Of a stretch of DNA of 64,000 nt, positions 18,956-34,508 are shown piece by piece. The notes beneath the pieces were generated by a model. It was not told where the DNA came from, searched no databases, and saw only the letters and a program-made list of their open reading frames with translations. Position 1 is the first letter of the stretch, and every line of letters begins with the position of its first letter. The stretch is from Novosphingobium sp. EMRT-2. GTDB lineage: Bacteria; Pseudomonadota; Alphaproteobacteria; Sphingomonadales; Sphingomonadaceae. The stretch spans positions 2,475,501-2,539,500 of the forward strand of contig NZ_CP039695.1 in NCBI RefSeq assembly GCF_005145025.1, in the 5' to 3' direction. The position numbers and the translations under genes were made by a program.

Positions 18956-19738
18956 ATGCCCATGATCGACTTCGATCGCCTTGAAGCAATTGTCCACCAG
19001 GCCGGACAGATGGCGCTTTCGCGCTGGCCCGGCCACGGACACGCGCTGGAAGTGTGGGACAAGACGCCGGGCAATCCGGTGTGCGAGGCGGACATCGCCG
19101 TCGATACCTATCTGAAGCGCGAACTGCACGCCCTGCTGCCTTCGGCCGGCTGGCTTTCGGAGGAGACGGTCGATCACCCGGAGCGGCTGGAGCGCGGGCT
19201 GTGCTGGCTGGTCGATCCGATCGACGGCACGCGCGATTTCGTGCGCGGGCGTCCGGGGTGGGCGGTTTCCGTGGCGCTCGTCAGCGGCGGCCGTCCACTG
19301 ATTGGCATGATGAGCGCCCCGGCGCGCGGCGAGTTCTGGCGCGCCATTGCCGGCAAGGGCGCCACCCGCAACGGCGTGGCGCTCCGTGCGAGCACTCGCA
19401 CCGAACTGGCCGGATCGCGCGTGCCGGCCGATGCGCTGGCGGGAGTCGATGGCGATCTCGTGCTGGTGGACAAGCCCAATTCGATCGCGCTGCGCATCGC
19501 CATGGTCGCCGCCGACGAAGCGGACCTGCTCGCTACGCTGCGCTGGGGCTTCGAATGGGACGTGGCGGCCGCCGCGCTGATCGCGCGCGAGGCGGGCGCC
19601 ACCACCACCGATGCCTTCGGACAGCCGCTGGTCTTCAATAAGCGCGATCCCCGCGCGTTCGGGCTGCTGGTAACCGCCCCCGCGATTCACGCGGCGGCGG
19701 TGGACCGGCTGGCGGATCGGGCGGCCAGGCTCGCCTGA
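18956..19738 (+). CDS. Inositol-monophosphatase-family phosphatase
   Basis: A 260-residue Mg-dependent phosphatase of the IMPase/CysQ/HisN fold. Motif 1 is WLSEET (66-71). Motif 2 is WLVDPIDGTRDFV (84-96), with metal ligands Asp87 and Asp90. Motif 3 is WEFD-like: FEWDVAAAALI followed by REAGA. Substrate could be inositol phosphate, 3'-phosphoadenosine 5'-phosphate or histidinol phosphate; the motifs do not separate these. The ATG at 18956 follows GGGCGGA. In-frame sequence upstream lacks family features. It is divergent from etfB, with a 286-base gap in which only weak promoter-like sequence is visible. Confidence 0.88.
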   Translation: MPMIDFDRLEAIVHQAGQMALSRWPGHGHALEVWDKTPGNPVCEADIAVDTYLKRELHALLPSAGWLSEETVDHPERLERGLCWLVDPIDGTRDFVRGRPGWAVSVALVSGGRPLIGMMSAPARGEFWRAIAGKGATRNGVALRASTRTELAGSRVPADALAGVDGDLVLVDKPNSIALRIAMVAADEADLLATLRWGFEWDVAAAALIAREAGATTTDAFGQPLVFNKRDPRAFGLLVTAPAIHAAAVDRLADRAARLA

Positions 19739-19760
19739 CCCGCCCTTTCCGGGCCACTTC

Positions 19761-20762
19761 TCAGGCTTCGACAAAATCCTCGGTGTCGATCGTCGGCAGC
19801 ATGGCCCCGGCGTAACGGTGGCCGGCGACCGTCTGCTGGTTGATCAGCGTGTCCACTTCGGCGGCCACATCGGCGGGAAGGACCCAGTCCCAGCGGGCGA
19901 TGTTCTCCTCGAGATGCGCGATCTTGCCGGTGCCGGGTATGGCGACGACATGCTCCCCGCGCGACAGCACCCAGGCGAGCGACAATTGCGCCGGCGTCAC
20001 GCCCGCGCGGGTGGCGATGGCGTTGAACTGCTGCACCAGGCCGTAGTTGTGTGTCCAGTTATCGCCCTGGAAGCGCGGCATGGCGCGGCGGATGTCCTTT
20101 TCCTCCAGCGCCGCCGGGTCCGCCACGCCGTTGGCGAGAACGCCGCGCGCGACGGGCGAGAAGGCGACAAAGGTCGTGCCCAGTTCGCGGCAAGCGTCGA
20201 GCACGGCGATTTCCGCCTGGCGCGTCCACGGCGAATATTCGGTCTGCATCGCGGCGATGGGGTGGACGGCGGCGGCCTTGCGCAGCGTGTCGGCCGACAT
20301 TTCGGACAGGCCGATCGCGCCGATCTTGCCCTCGCGCACAAGGTCCGCCATCGCGCCGACCGAGTCCTCGATCGGCACGCTGAAATCGCGCCGGTGCATA
20401 TAGTAGAGATCGATGTGGTCGGTCTGGAGCAGGCGCAGCGAGACTTCGAGTTCGCTGCGGATGGTGTCGGGATGGCAATCGATCCCGCGCTTTTCCCCGC
20501 TGGCGAAGATGCCCATCTTGGAGGCGAGGAACACCTTGTCGCGCTTGCCCTTCAGCGCCTTGCCGACCTGCGTTTCGTTGTGGCCCAGGCCATAGAGGCG
20601 GGCGGTGTCGAAATGATCGTAGCCTACTTCTATCGCGCGATCGAGCAGGCGCAGCCCGTCCTCGTCGCTCGGGCGGCCGCCATAGGCCCAGCTCAGCGAC
20701 ATGCAGCCGAGCCCCACGGGGTTGGTCGGGCGTCCGGCGATGGGGCGGCGTTGGATCGGCAT
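19761..20762 (-). CDS. Aldo/keto reductase
   Basis: A 333-residue (beta/alpha)8 NADPH-dependent oxidoreductase. The catalytic tetrad is visible: Asp52 (FDTARLYG), Tyr57, Lys in VFLASKMG and His in DLYYMHRRD. The first motif GLGCMSLSWAYGG and the RGEHVVAIPGTGK segment place it near the AKR13/YakC-type subfamily. I begin at MPIQRRP because AAAGGAG precedes it; an in-frame ATG 17 codons upstream has no such site. The substrate is unknown. It is the downstream of two - strand genes; the OmpA-type gene upstream is 86 bases away. Confidence 0.9.
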   Translation of the reverse strand: MPIQRRPIAGRPTNPVGLGCMSLSWAYGGRPSDEDGLRLLDRAIEVGYDHFDTARLYGLGHNETQVGKALKGKRDKVFLASKMGIFASGEKRGIDCHPDTIRSELEVSLRLLQTDHIDLYYMHRRDFSVPIEDSVGAMADLVREGKIGAIGLSEMSADTLRKAAAVHPIAAMQTEYSPWTRQAEIAVLDACRELGTTFVAFSPVARGVLANGVADPAALEEKDIRRAMPRFQGDNWTHNYGLVQQFNAIATRAGVTPAQLSLAWVLSRGEHVVAIPGTGKIAHLEENIARWDWVLPADVAAEVDTLINQQTVAGHRYAGAMLPTIDTEDFVEA

Positions 20763-20848
20763 GGCAGAATCTCCTTTGCCACGCCGATGCCAGCCGGGTG
20801 CGCGGAACGTCAACCCGGCTGGTTCGGTATCATGCCATGAGAGCCGCG

Positions 20849-21541
20849 TTATTGGCCCGAGCGGGCACGGGCCACGTCATCCTGCGAGATCGGCACGATC
20901 TTGATCTCGACGCGGCGGTTGGCCGAACGGCCCGCCTCGGTATCGTTCGAGGCGACCGGCTGCGTCTCGCCGAAGCCCTGGCTGCGGATGCGCGAATAGG
21001 ACACCCCGCGCGAGGTCAGGTAATCGGCCACCGCGCGGGCGCGGCGTTCCGAAAGGGCCTGGTTGTAGGCGTCCGACCCGGTCGAATCCGTATGGCCGTA
21101 CACGTCGATCAGGCTGTCCGGATACTGGTTGAGCGATTGCGCCACCTTGTCCAGCGTATCGCGGAACGTGGGCTTGATCGCCGAACTGTCGGTATCGAAC
21201 GTCACGCCGTTGGGCAGGTTGACGAGAATGGCCGAGCCGTTGTCGGTCGGCGTCACGTCCACGCCGCTGCCGGCGGTGGATTCGCGCAGCTGCTTGATCT
21301 GCTTGTCCATCGAATAGCCCACCGCGGCGCCGGCGATGCCGCCGATGCCGGCACCGAGGATGCGGCCGGTCTTGCCGCCGATCAGGCCGCCCAGCAGCAT
21401 GCCGCCCAGCGCGCCGCCGACGCCGCCGATGGCGGTGCGCGATACCTTCTTCTCGCCCGTGTTGGGATCGGTGACGCAGGCCGAGAGGCTGACGAGCGAC
21501 ACCGCGCACAGGCTCGAAACGAGGACCCGACGAATCTTCAT
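20849..21541 (-). CDS. OmpA-domain outer-membrane lipoprotein (YiaD-like)
   Basis: A 230-residue protein. The signal peptide ends in lipobox LSAC (Cys22). A Gly-rich glycine-zipper region (about 35-80) follows, as in YiaD/Pcp-type proteins. A C-terminal OmpA/MotB peptidoglycan-binding domain (about 112-220) has VYGHTDSTGSDAYNQALSE and RANRRVEI-like SANRRVEIKI. It likely tethers the outer membrane to peptidoglycan. It stands alone, 160 bases from the divergent CBS-domain gene. Confidence 0.93.
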   Translation of the reverse strand: MKIRRVLVSSLCAVSLVSLSACVTDPNTGEKKVSRTAIGGVGGALGGMLLGGLIGGKTGRILGAGIGGIAGAAVGYSMDKQIKQLRESTAGSGVDVTPTDNGSAILVNLPNGVTFDTDSSAIKPTFRDTLDKVAQSLNQYPDSLIDVYGHTDSTGSDAYNQALSERRARAVADYLTSRGVSYSRIRSQGFGETQPVASNDTEAGRSANRRVEIKIVPISQDDVARARSGQ

Positions 21542-21702
21542 GTTGTATTCCCCTTCTTGCGACGCTTCGTCCCGGCCGCTCTCTCCCGCGGCGGTGAACC
21601 GGCGTGATTAACCTACATCGACCTGATTACGCACCGCCAGTCTGAACTGTTCCCGAACGGTGGGACTTCGCGAATGGCGATGAATCTGCTAGCGGATAGG
21701 GC

Positions 21703-23031
21703 GTGACACCTTTTCCCTGGCCTGACGTCTTCGTCATCGTGGGCCTCGTCGTGCTCAATGGCCTGTTTTCCATGTCGGAACTGGCGATCGTTTCCGCGCG
21801 TCCCGCGCGTCTGAAGGTTGCGGCCGAGGCCGGCAGCCGGGGCGCGCGCACCGCGCTGGAGCTGGCGGCCGATCCCGGCAAGTTCCTTTCGACCGTGCAG
21901 ATCGGCATCACGCTCGTCGGCATCGTGGCCGGCGCCTATTCGGGCGCGAGCCTGGGCGGCCCGGTGGGCGAGCGGCTGGCCGCGACGGGCGTGCCCGCGC
22001 GCTATGCCGGCGAGGCGGGCTTCGTTCTGGTCATCGCGGTCACCACCTACCTCAGCCTCGTCGTCGGCGAGCTGGTGCCCAAGCAGCTGGCGCTGCGCGC
22101 GGCGGAGCCGATAGCCATCCTCGCGGCGCGCCCGATGGTGCTGATCGCCCGCGTCAACGCGCCGTTCGTGTGGGCGCTCGACCGTTCCTCCGGGCTACTG
22201 CTGCGCCTGCTGCGGCTGAACAAGGGGACCGAGCAGGAAGTGACGGCCGAGGAACTCCAGATGATCTTCGCCGAGGCCACCCGCTCCGGCGTGATCGAGG
22301 AGGACGAGCGCGCGCTGATGACCAGCGTGATGCGGCTGGCCGAGCGCCCCGTGCGCGAGGTGATGACGCCGCGCACCGAACTGCACTGGATCGAGCGCAA
22401 GGCGAGCGAGGCGGAAATTCGCGCCGCGATCGAGGACAGCCCGCATTCGCTGCTGCTGGTGGCGGACGGGTCGGTGGACCGGATCGTGGGCGTGGCCAAG
22501 GTGCGCGACGTGCTGTCGGTATTGCTGCGCGGGCGCAAGGTCATGCTGACGCGGTTGATGAAGAAGCCGGCGATCGTGCCCGACCAGCTTGACACCATGG
22601 ATGCGTTGCGCGTGATCCAGCAGGCCGAGGTCGCGCTCGCGCTGGTGCATGACGAATACGGCCATCTGGAAGGCATCGTCACCCCGGCGGACCTGCTGGC
22701 GGCGATCGCCGGCAATTTCGTGGGCCATGGCGACGAAGGCGATGCGCCGATGATCGTGGAGCGCGACGACGGTTCGCTGCTGATTGCCGGCGCGCTGCCC
22801 GCCGACGCGCTGGGCGACCGGCTGGCGATCGACCTGCCCGAGGACCGCGATTACGCCACCGCCGCCGGCTATGTGCTGTCGGTGCTGAAGCACCTGCCGA
22901 CCGAGGGCGAGCATTTTGCCGAGCAGGGCTGGCGCTTCGAGATCGTCGACATGGACGGCCGCAAGATCGACAAGGTGCTGGTGAGCCGGATCAAGGCCGC
23001 GCACCCCGAAAAGGCCGAGCTGGACGGGTAG
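21703..23031 (+). CDS. CNNM/CBS-domain membrane protein (HlyC/CorC family)
   Basis: A 442-residue protein of the UPF0053 family. The CNNM transmembrane domain (about 1-190) includes LVVLNGLFSMSELAIVSARP. A CBS-domain pair (about 205-335) contains VMTPRTELHWIE and HDEYGHLEGIVTPADLL. A CorC_HlyC transporter-associated domain follows to the end. Relatives export Mg2+ or confer cobalt resistance; the older hemolysin label is misleading. Starts at GTG with GGATAGGG upstream. The repeat at 23060 lies just after the stop. Confidence 0.9.
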   Translation: MTPFPWPDVFVIVGLVVLNGLFSMSELAIVSARPARLKVAAEAGSRGARTALELAADPGKFLSTVQIGITLVGIVAGAYSGASLGGPVGERLAATGVPARYAGEAGFVLVIAVTTYLSLVVGELVPKQLALRAAEPIAILAARPMVLIARVNAPFVWALDRSSGLLLRLLRLNKGTEQEVTAEELQMIFAEATRSGVIEEDERALMTSVMRLAERPVREVMTPRTELHWIERKASEAEIRAAIEDSPHSLLLVADGSVDRIVGVAKVRDVLSVLLRGRKVMLTRLMKKPAIVPDQLDTMDALRVIQQAEVALALVHDEYGHLEGIVTPADLLAAIAGNFVGHGDEGDAPMIVERDDGSLLIAGALPADALGDRLAIDLPEDRDYATAAGYVLSVLKHLPTEGEHFAEQGWRFEIVDMDGRKIDKVLVSRIKAAHPEKAELDG

Positions 23032-23059
23032 AGTCTGATGGCTTCCGGTTGACCTGCTT

Positions 23060-23142
23060 CGTCATTGCGAGCGTTAGCGAAGCAATCCAGGGCACCGCGT
23101 GGGGCTCTGGATTGCCGCGGGGCGTTCGCCCCTCGCAATGAC
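23060..23142. repeat. Inverted-repeat element of the CGTCATTGCGAG type
   Basis: Outer arms CGTCATTGCGAG and CTCGCAATGACG are perfect complements. Inner arms GCAATCCAG and CTGGATTGC also match. The element is about 83 bases and would fold into one long imperfect hairpin. This sequence type is a very widespread dispersed repeat in bacterial genomes (recalled). It lies between the convergent CBS-protein gene and rplL. Confidence 0.8.
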
Positions 23143-23186
23143 GGCACACCATTCCAGGCGGCATGTCGCCGCCGTACCCGCAAACG

Positions 23187-23215
23187 AAAAGGGCGGCCCC
23201 GAAGGACCGCCCTTT
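23187..23215 (-). terminator. Terminator of rplJL
   Basis: On the - strand AAAGGGCGG and CCGCCCTTTT form a hairpin with a short T tail, about 30 bases past the rplL stop. The flanking A and T runs make it potentially bidirectional. Confidence 0.85.
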
Positions 23216-23245
23216 GCTGTTTCTGTCCGGAAGACCGGAAGAAGA

Positions 23246-23623
23246 TTACTTGAGCTCGACGGTGCCGCCGGCTTCCTCGATCTTCTTCTTGATTTCTTCG
23301 GCTTCCGCCTTCGAAACGCCTTCCTTGACGGCCTTCGGCGCGCCTTCGACCAGCGCCTTGGCTTCGGTCAGGCCCAGGTTGGTGATCGCGCGGACTTCCT
23401 TGATGACCTGGATCTTCTTGCCACCGTCGCCCGTCAGGATGACGTCGAATTCGGTCTTTTCTTCAGCGGCGGCAGCTTCACCACCGGCAGCCGGAGCGGC
23501 GGCAACGGCAACGGCGGCAGCGGCGGAAACGCCCCATGCTTCTTCCAGGGCCTTGGCGAGGTCAGCGGCCTCGAGGACGGTCAGCTTCGACAGTTCTTCA
23601 ACAAGCTTGGCGATATCGGCCAT
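23246..23623 (-). CDS. rplL: 50S ribosomal protein L7/L12
   Basis: A 125-residue stalk protein, of standard length. It has an N-terminal dimerization helix ([20 protein letters not shown]), an Ala-rich flexible hinge (about 34-52) and a C-terminal domain binding translation factors ([20 protein letters not shown]), ending GGTVELK. Encoded 66 bases downstream of rplJ, with GGAGTG before the ATG. Usually followed by rpoB on the same strand; here transcription ends at a hairpin and rpoB points the other way. Confidence 0.98.
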   Translation of the reverse strand: MADIAKLVEELSKLTVLEAADLAKALEEAWGVSAAAAVAVAAAPAAGGEAAAAEEKTEFDVILTGDGGKKIQVIKEVRAITNLGLTEAKALVEGAPKAVKEGVSKAEAEEIKKKIEEAGGTVELK

Positions 23624-23689
23624 GATATTTCACTCCTGATTTCGTGGCGCCCGGCGCGGCGCGCCGGACGAAAATCGTTTCGATACGTC

Positions 23690-24202
23690 TTACGCGGCTT
23701 CTTTGGCGTAGGCGCCGAAGACACGGGCCAGCTTCGCCGCCGGAGCGGTGGTGAGCTGGGCGATCTTCGTGGCCGGAGCCTGGATGAGGCCGATAAGCTT
23801 GGCGCGCAGTTCGTCGAGCGACGGCATCGAGGCGAGCGCCTTGACCCCTTCCGCGTCGAGAATCTGGCCACCCATCGCGCCGCCGACAATTTCGATCTTG
23901 TCGGTGGTCTTGGCGAATTCGATCACCGCCTTGGCGGCGGCAACCGGATCGGCCGAGGCAGCGATAGCCGTCGGACCGGTGAAGAAATCACCAATGCCTT
24001 CGTAATCGGTGCCCGCGACGGCAAGCTTGGCAAGACGGTTCTTCGCAACCTTGTAAGTCGCGCCCGCTTCCCGGATCTTCGTGCGCAGGGCGGTGGACTG
24101 GGCCACCGTCATGCCGAGGTTGCGGGTGATGACCACCGCGCCGGCCTCGGAGAAGACCGAGTTCAGGAACGCGACCGATTCGGCTTTCTGCGAACGATCC
24201 AT
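23690..24202 (-). CDS. rplJ: 50S ribosomal protein L10
   Basis: A 170-residue stalk-base protein that anchors L7/L12 dimers and, in other bacteria, represses its own operon. The N-terminus [20 protein letters not shown] and the [11 protein letters not shown] segment are typical. AAGGAGT precedes the ATG. It is the first gene of a two-gene rplJ-rplL operon with a leader of nearly 300 bases, consistent with feedback by L10-L12 on the leader RNA. Confidence 0.97.
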   Translation of the reverse strand: MDRSQKAESVAFLNSVFSEAGAVVITRNLGMTVAQSTALRTKIREAGATYKVAKNRLAKLAVAGTDYEGIGDFFTGPTAIAASADPVAAAKAVIEFAKTTDKIEIVGGAMGGQILDAEGVKALASMPSLDELRAKLIGLIQAPATKIAQLTTAPAAKLARVFGAYAKEAA

Positions 24203-24497
24203 GCCTTACTCCTTCACAATGGCCGCCCGGGACAGGCTCGGAACGGCCGGCTACGTTTGCTTGCCCCTGCGGATGCAGGGGTCGATGCCCCACGGAGGAG
24301 CACCGGCGAGTCCGTTGACAAGGGAAGGAGGTGCGCCCGAAAGCGCGGCTGGCGCCACGATCCGCGGGGCGGAACGCCGGGCCAAGGGGCACGCGGCCCC
24401 GGAAACTCTTTTCCCCGCCTAGGCTGGAGATTAAGCGGGAAGCCCGCACCAGCTGTCTCGGACGGATGATCTCCGGGCTTGCGCCCTTCGATCAGGG
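24203..24497 (-). promoter_or_regulatory. Candidate L10 leader RNA (5' leader of rplJL)
   Basis: The region holds no gene on either strand. Read on the - strand it runs from the predicted start to the rplJ ribosome site. It contains CCGTCCGAGACAGCTGGTGC and TTAATCTCCAGCCTAGGCGG, blocks that I recall as conserved upstream of rplJ in other alphaproteobacteria. Several GC-rich stems follow, including CCCCTGCATCCGCAGGGG. Binding of L10-L12 to such a leader represses translation in other species; here it is an inference from position and the conserved blocks. Confidence 0.5.
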
Positions 24498-24502
24498 GCG
24501 GG

Positions 24503-24530
24503 CCATTAGCAGGACGGGGCGCCGAGTCAA
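24503..24530 (-). promoter_or_regulatory. Candidate rplJL promoter
   Basis: On the - strand TTGACT (24525-24530) and TAATGG (24503-24508) are 16 bases apart. This gives a start near 24497 and a leader of about 295 bases. Confidence 0.5.
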
Positions 24531-24573
24531 GGCTGGAGTCCCCGTGGCAAGGGCCGGAGGCCGCGCGGTGCGG

Positions 24574-24786
24574 TCACTCCGCCTCGTCCCGGTAGCCCAG
24601 CAGGTCGCCCGGCTGGCATCCCAGTTCCTGGCAGATGGCTTCCAGCGTCGAGAAGCGGATCGCCTTGGCCTTGCCGGTTTTGAGGATGGACAGGTTGGCG
24701 AGCGTCATGTCGACCCGCTCGGCCAGTTGGGTGAGCGTCATACCCCTGGCCTGGAGCAGTTCGTCGAGCTTGACCACGACCGGCAT
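24574..24786 (-). CDS. Small XRE/YozG-type helix-turn-helix regulator
   Basis: A 70-residue protein that is almost entirely a Cro/cI helix-turn-helix: LDELLQARGMTLTQLAERVD, then a recognition helix with NLSILKTGKAKAIRFSTL. Its ATG shares a base with the stop of the DUF2975 gene (TGATG), so it is translationally coupled. A DUF2975 membrane protein with a compact YozG-like regulator is a recurrent pair in bacteria (recalled). The operon promoter carries an inverted repeat between -35 and -10, a plausible autoregulatory site. Longer in-frame extensions upstream fall inside the neighbouring gene. Confidence 0.88.
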   Translation of the reverse strand: MPVVVKLDELLQARGMTLTQLAERVDMTLANLSILKTGKAKAIRFSTLEAICQELGCQPGDLLGYRDEAE

Positions 24787-25316
24787 CACACGGTTCCTTC
24801 CAGATCGTCGCGCATCCGCGCCCCTTCGCGAAAGACGCGGGCGAGAATAAACAGCACGATCGCCAGCAGGAACGATCCCGGCGAGATATCGAAGTCCGCC
24901 GTGGCGTTGCCGATCATGCCGGCCAGCCACACGCCCATCGCGCCGACGGGCCACGACATGCCTTCCACCGCCAGCGTCAGCCAGCCCATGCGGGTCAAGC
25001 GCCGGGCGTTGGCGGGGATGAAGGGATCGCCAGCGCCCACGCTGTCAATGATGCGCCGCAGGTCCAGCAGGAACAGGAAGGCCGCGGCGGCCATTGCGGC
25101 GATCAGCAGCAGGATCACGGCGAGGCCTGGAATGGTCTGCGTGCTGGCGGCGTGGCCGGTTTCCGAGGCGATGCCGGCGAGCACGTCGGCCCGGAACAGG
25201 ACGATGGCCGGGGCGCCGAGCAGGCTGGTCACGCCGATCAAGGCGGCGAGGCCGAGGCCGGCGGTGACGATCAAGCGCCCCGCCGTCAGCAGGGGGTCGC
25301 GGGTGCGAAGAGACAT
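24786..25316 (-). CDS. DUF2975 family membrane protein
   Basis: A 176-residue inner-membrane protein with four hydrophobic segments (about 10-32, 50-72, 105-125, 135-155 by eye). Family features include LLDLRRIIDSVGAGDPFIPA followed by NARRLTRMGWL, as in DUF2975 proteins. The function is unknown. GAGGAAA precedes the ATG; upstream in-frame sequence belongs to the small leader-peptide gene region. It overlaps the downstream XRE gene by one base, suggesting the membrane protein modulates or is controlled by that regulator. Confidence 0.85.
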   Translation of the reverse strand: MSLRTRDPLLTAGRLIVTAGLGLAALIGVTSLLGAPAIVLFRADVLAGIASETGHAASTQTIPGLAVILLLIAAMAAAAFLFLLDLRRIIDSVGAGDPFIPANARRLTRMGWLTLAVEGMSWPVGAMGVWLAGMIGNATADFDISPGSFLLAIVLFILARVFREGARMRDDLEGTV

Positions 25317-25341
25317 GGTGGTGGTTTCCTCGTTGATAGGG

Positions 25342-25488
25342 TCAGGCGAGCGTCGGCAGCGGCAACGTGGGGGCAAGCGCCTGGCGCGGTCCCGATGCGG
25401 TGGCGGCAAGCGCTGGAAGGAGCAGCAGCAGCGCGCAGGCGAGCGGCACGATCGGGGTGCGCGATCCTGCAAGGCGAGGGCTGGGCAT
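25342..25488 (-). CDS. Small hypothetical secreted or membrane peptide
   Basis: A 48-codon ORF preceded by GGAGAAG at good spacing. The product has a basic N-terminus, a hydrophobic stretch PLACALLLLLPALAATA (about 15-30) and a Pro/Leu-rich tail, so it looks like a signal-peptide-bearing or single-pass peptide. It is the first gene after the promoter at 25520-25548 and lies 25 bases before DUF2975. No family was recognised. It could also be a non-functional ORF; the ribosome site and operon position favour a real gene. Confidence 0.5.
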   Translation of the reverse strand: MPSPRLAGSRTPIVPLACALLLLLPALAATASGPRQALAPTLPLPTLA

Positions 25489-25519
25489 GAGGACTTCTCC
25501 AGGTGGTCGATATCGATAT

Positions 25520-25548
25520 TCAATAAGAGCATCTATTCTTATCGTCAA
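25520..25548 (-). promoter_or_regulatory. Promoter of the DUF2975-XRE operon with operator in the spacer
   Basis: On the - strand TTGACG and TATTGA are 17 bases apart. The spacer and -10 edge hold an inverted repeat ATAAGA-N8-TCTTAT (25523-25542). Outer AT-rich motifs TATCGATATT (25511-25520) and AATATCGA...ATCGATAT (25553-25571) also mirror each other. The AT-richness stands out against the GC-rich surroundings. This is consistent with autoregulation by the operon's XRE protein. Confidence 0.7.
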
Positions 25549-25600
25549 TCAATAATATCGAAAATCGATATGTTGGTCGCGTCGAACTGCGGCCACCCCT

Positions 25601-25629
25601 TTGACAGCGCGTCCTCCCCTCCCTATATC
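25601..25629 (+). promoter_or_regulatory. Strong sigma70-type promoter of rpoBC
   Basis: TTGACA at 25601-25606 and TATATC at 25624-25629 are 17 bases apart, the best promoter match in the window. It gives a leader of about 215 bases before the rpoB ATG, in which I see no gene. It explains how rpoBC is expressed despite being split from rplJL. Confidence 0.85.
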
Positions 25630-25849
25630 GCCTTCCACAACCGGCGCTTCGAGCAAGGCTTTCCCATGCGCGGGGGACGGCACAAGGAAGGAAGCGCGCG
25701 GGTTTCATCGTTCGCGAAGGCTGCTGGCCGGGTCCCCGAATCGGGCGCCGTGCCGTGCGGCCTTTTCGCGTTTGATGCGCCAACGCCGCGTTTGGCACAG
25801 TTTCGCCGGGTTCGCCCGGCCTTTGAAGAGCGAAGAGGCAAAACCCTCC

Positions 25850-30013
<4,164 letters not shown>

Positions 30014-30021
30014 GCCCTTGT

Positions 30022-30115
30022 CTCCCCTCCCGCGTGCGGGAGGGGCCGGGGGTGGGCCTGATCAAGGCGCCACCCGCAAGACCCACCCCTAACCCCTCCC
30101 GCAAGCGGGAGGGGG
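30022..30115 (+). repeat. Pair of palindromic repeats inside the rpoB-rpoC gap, copy C
   Basis: Two hairpin units face each other: CCCCTCCCGC-GT-GCGGGAGGGG (about 30024-30045) followed by GGGGGTGGG, then CCCACCCCTAACCCCTCCC leading into the second hairpin ending at about 30114. They belong to the same family as copies A, B and D but lack the GCTGCG/CGCAAG middle block. They lie within a transcribed operon, ending 6 bases before the rpoC ribosome site. Confidence 0.8.
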
Positions 30116-30130
30116 ATAAAGGAAGAAGAC

Positions 30131-34411
<4,281 letters not shown>

Positions 34412-34439
34412 GCTCTCGCGCCTTTGCGGGCACGGACAG

Positions 34440-34475
34440 AAAAGCCCCGCCGGAGCGATCCGGCGGGGCTTTTTC
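34440..34475 (+). terminator. Terminator of rpoBC
   Basis: AAAGCCCCGCCGG and CCGGCGGGGCTTTTT form a perfect GC-rich stem with a five-T tail, 28 bases after the rpoC stop. The A-run on the other side makes it usable for the convergent serine hydrolase gene as well. Confidence 0.92.
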
Positions 34476-34508
34476 GTGCGGGAACGACCGTGCGCGCTCT
34501 TGTGGCGC

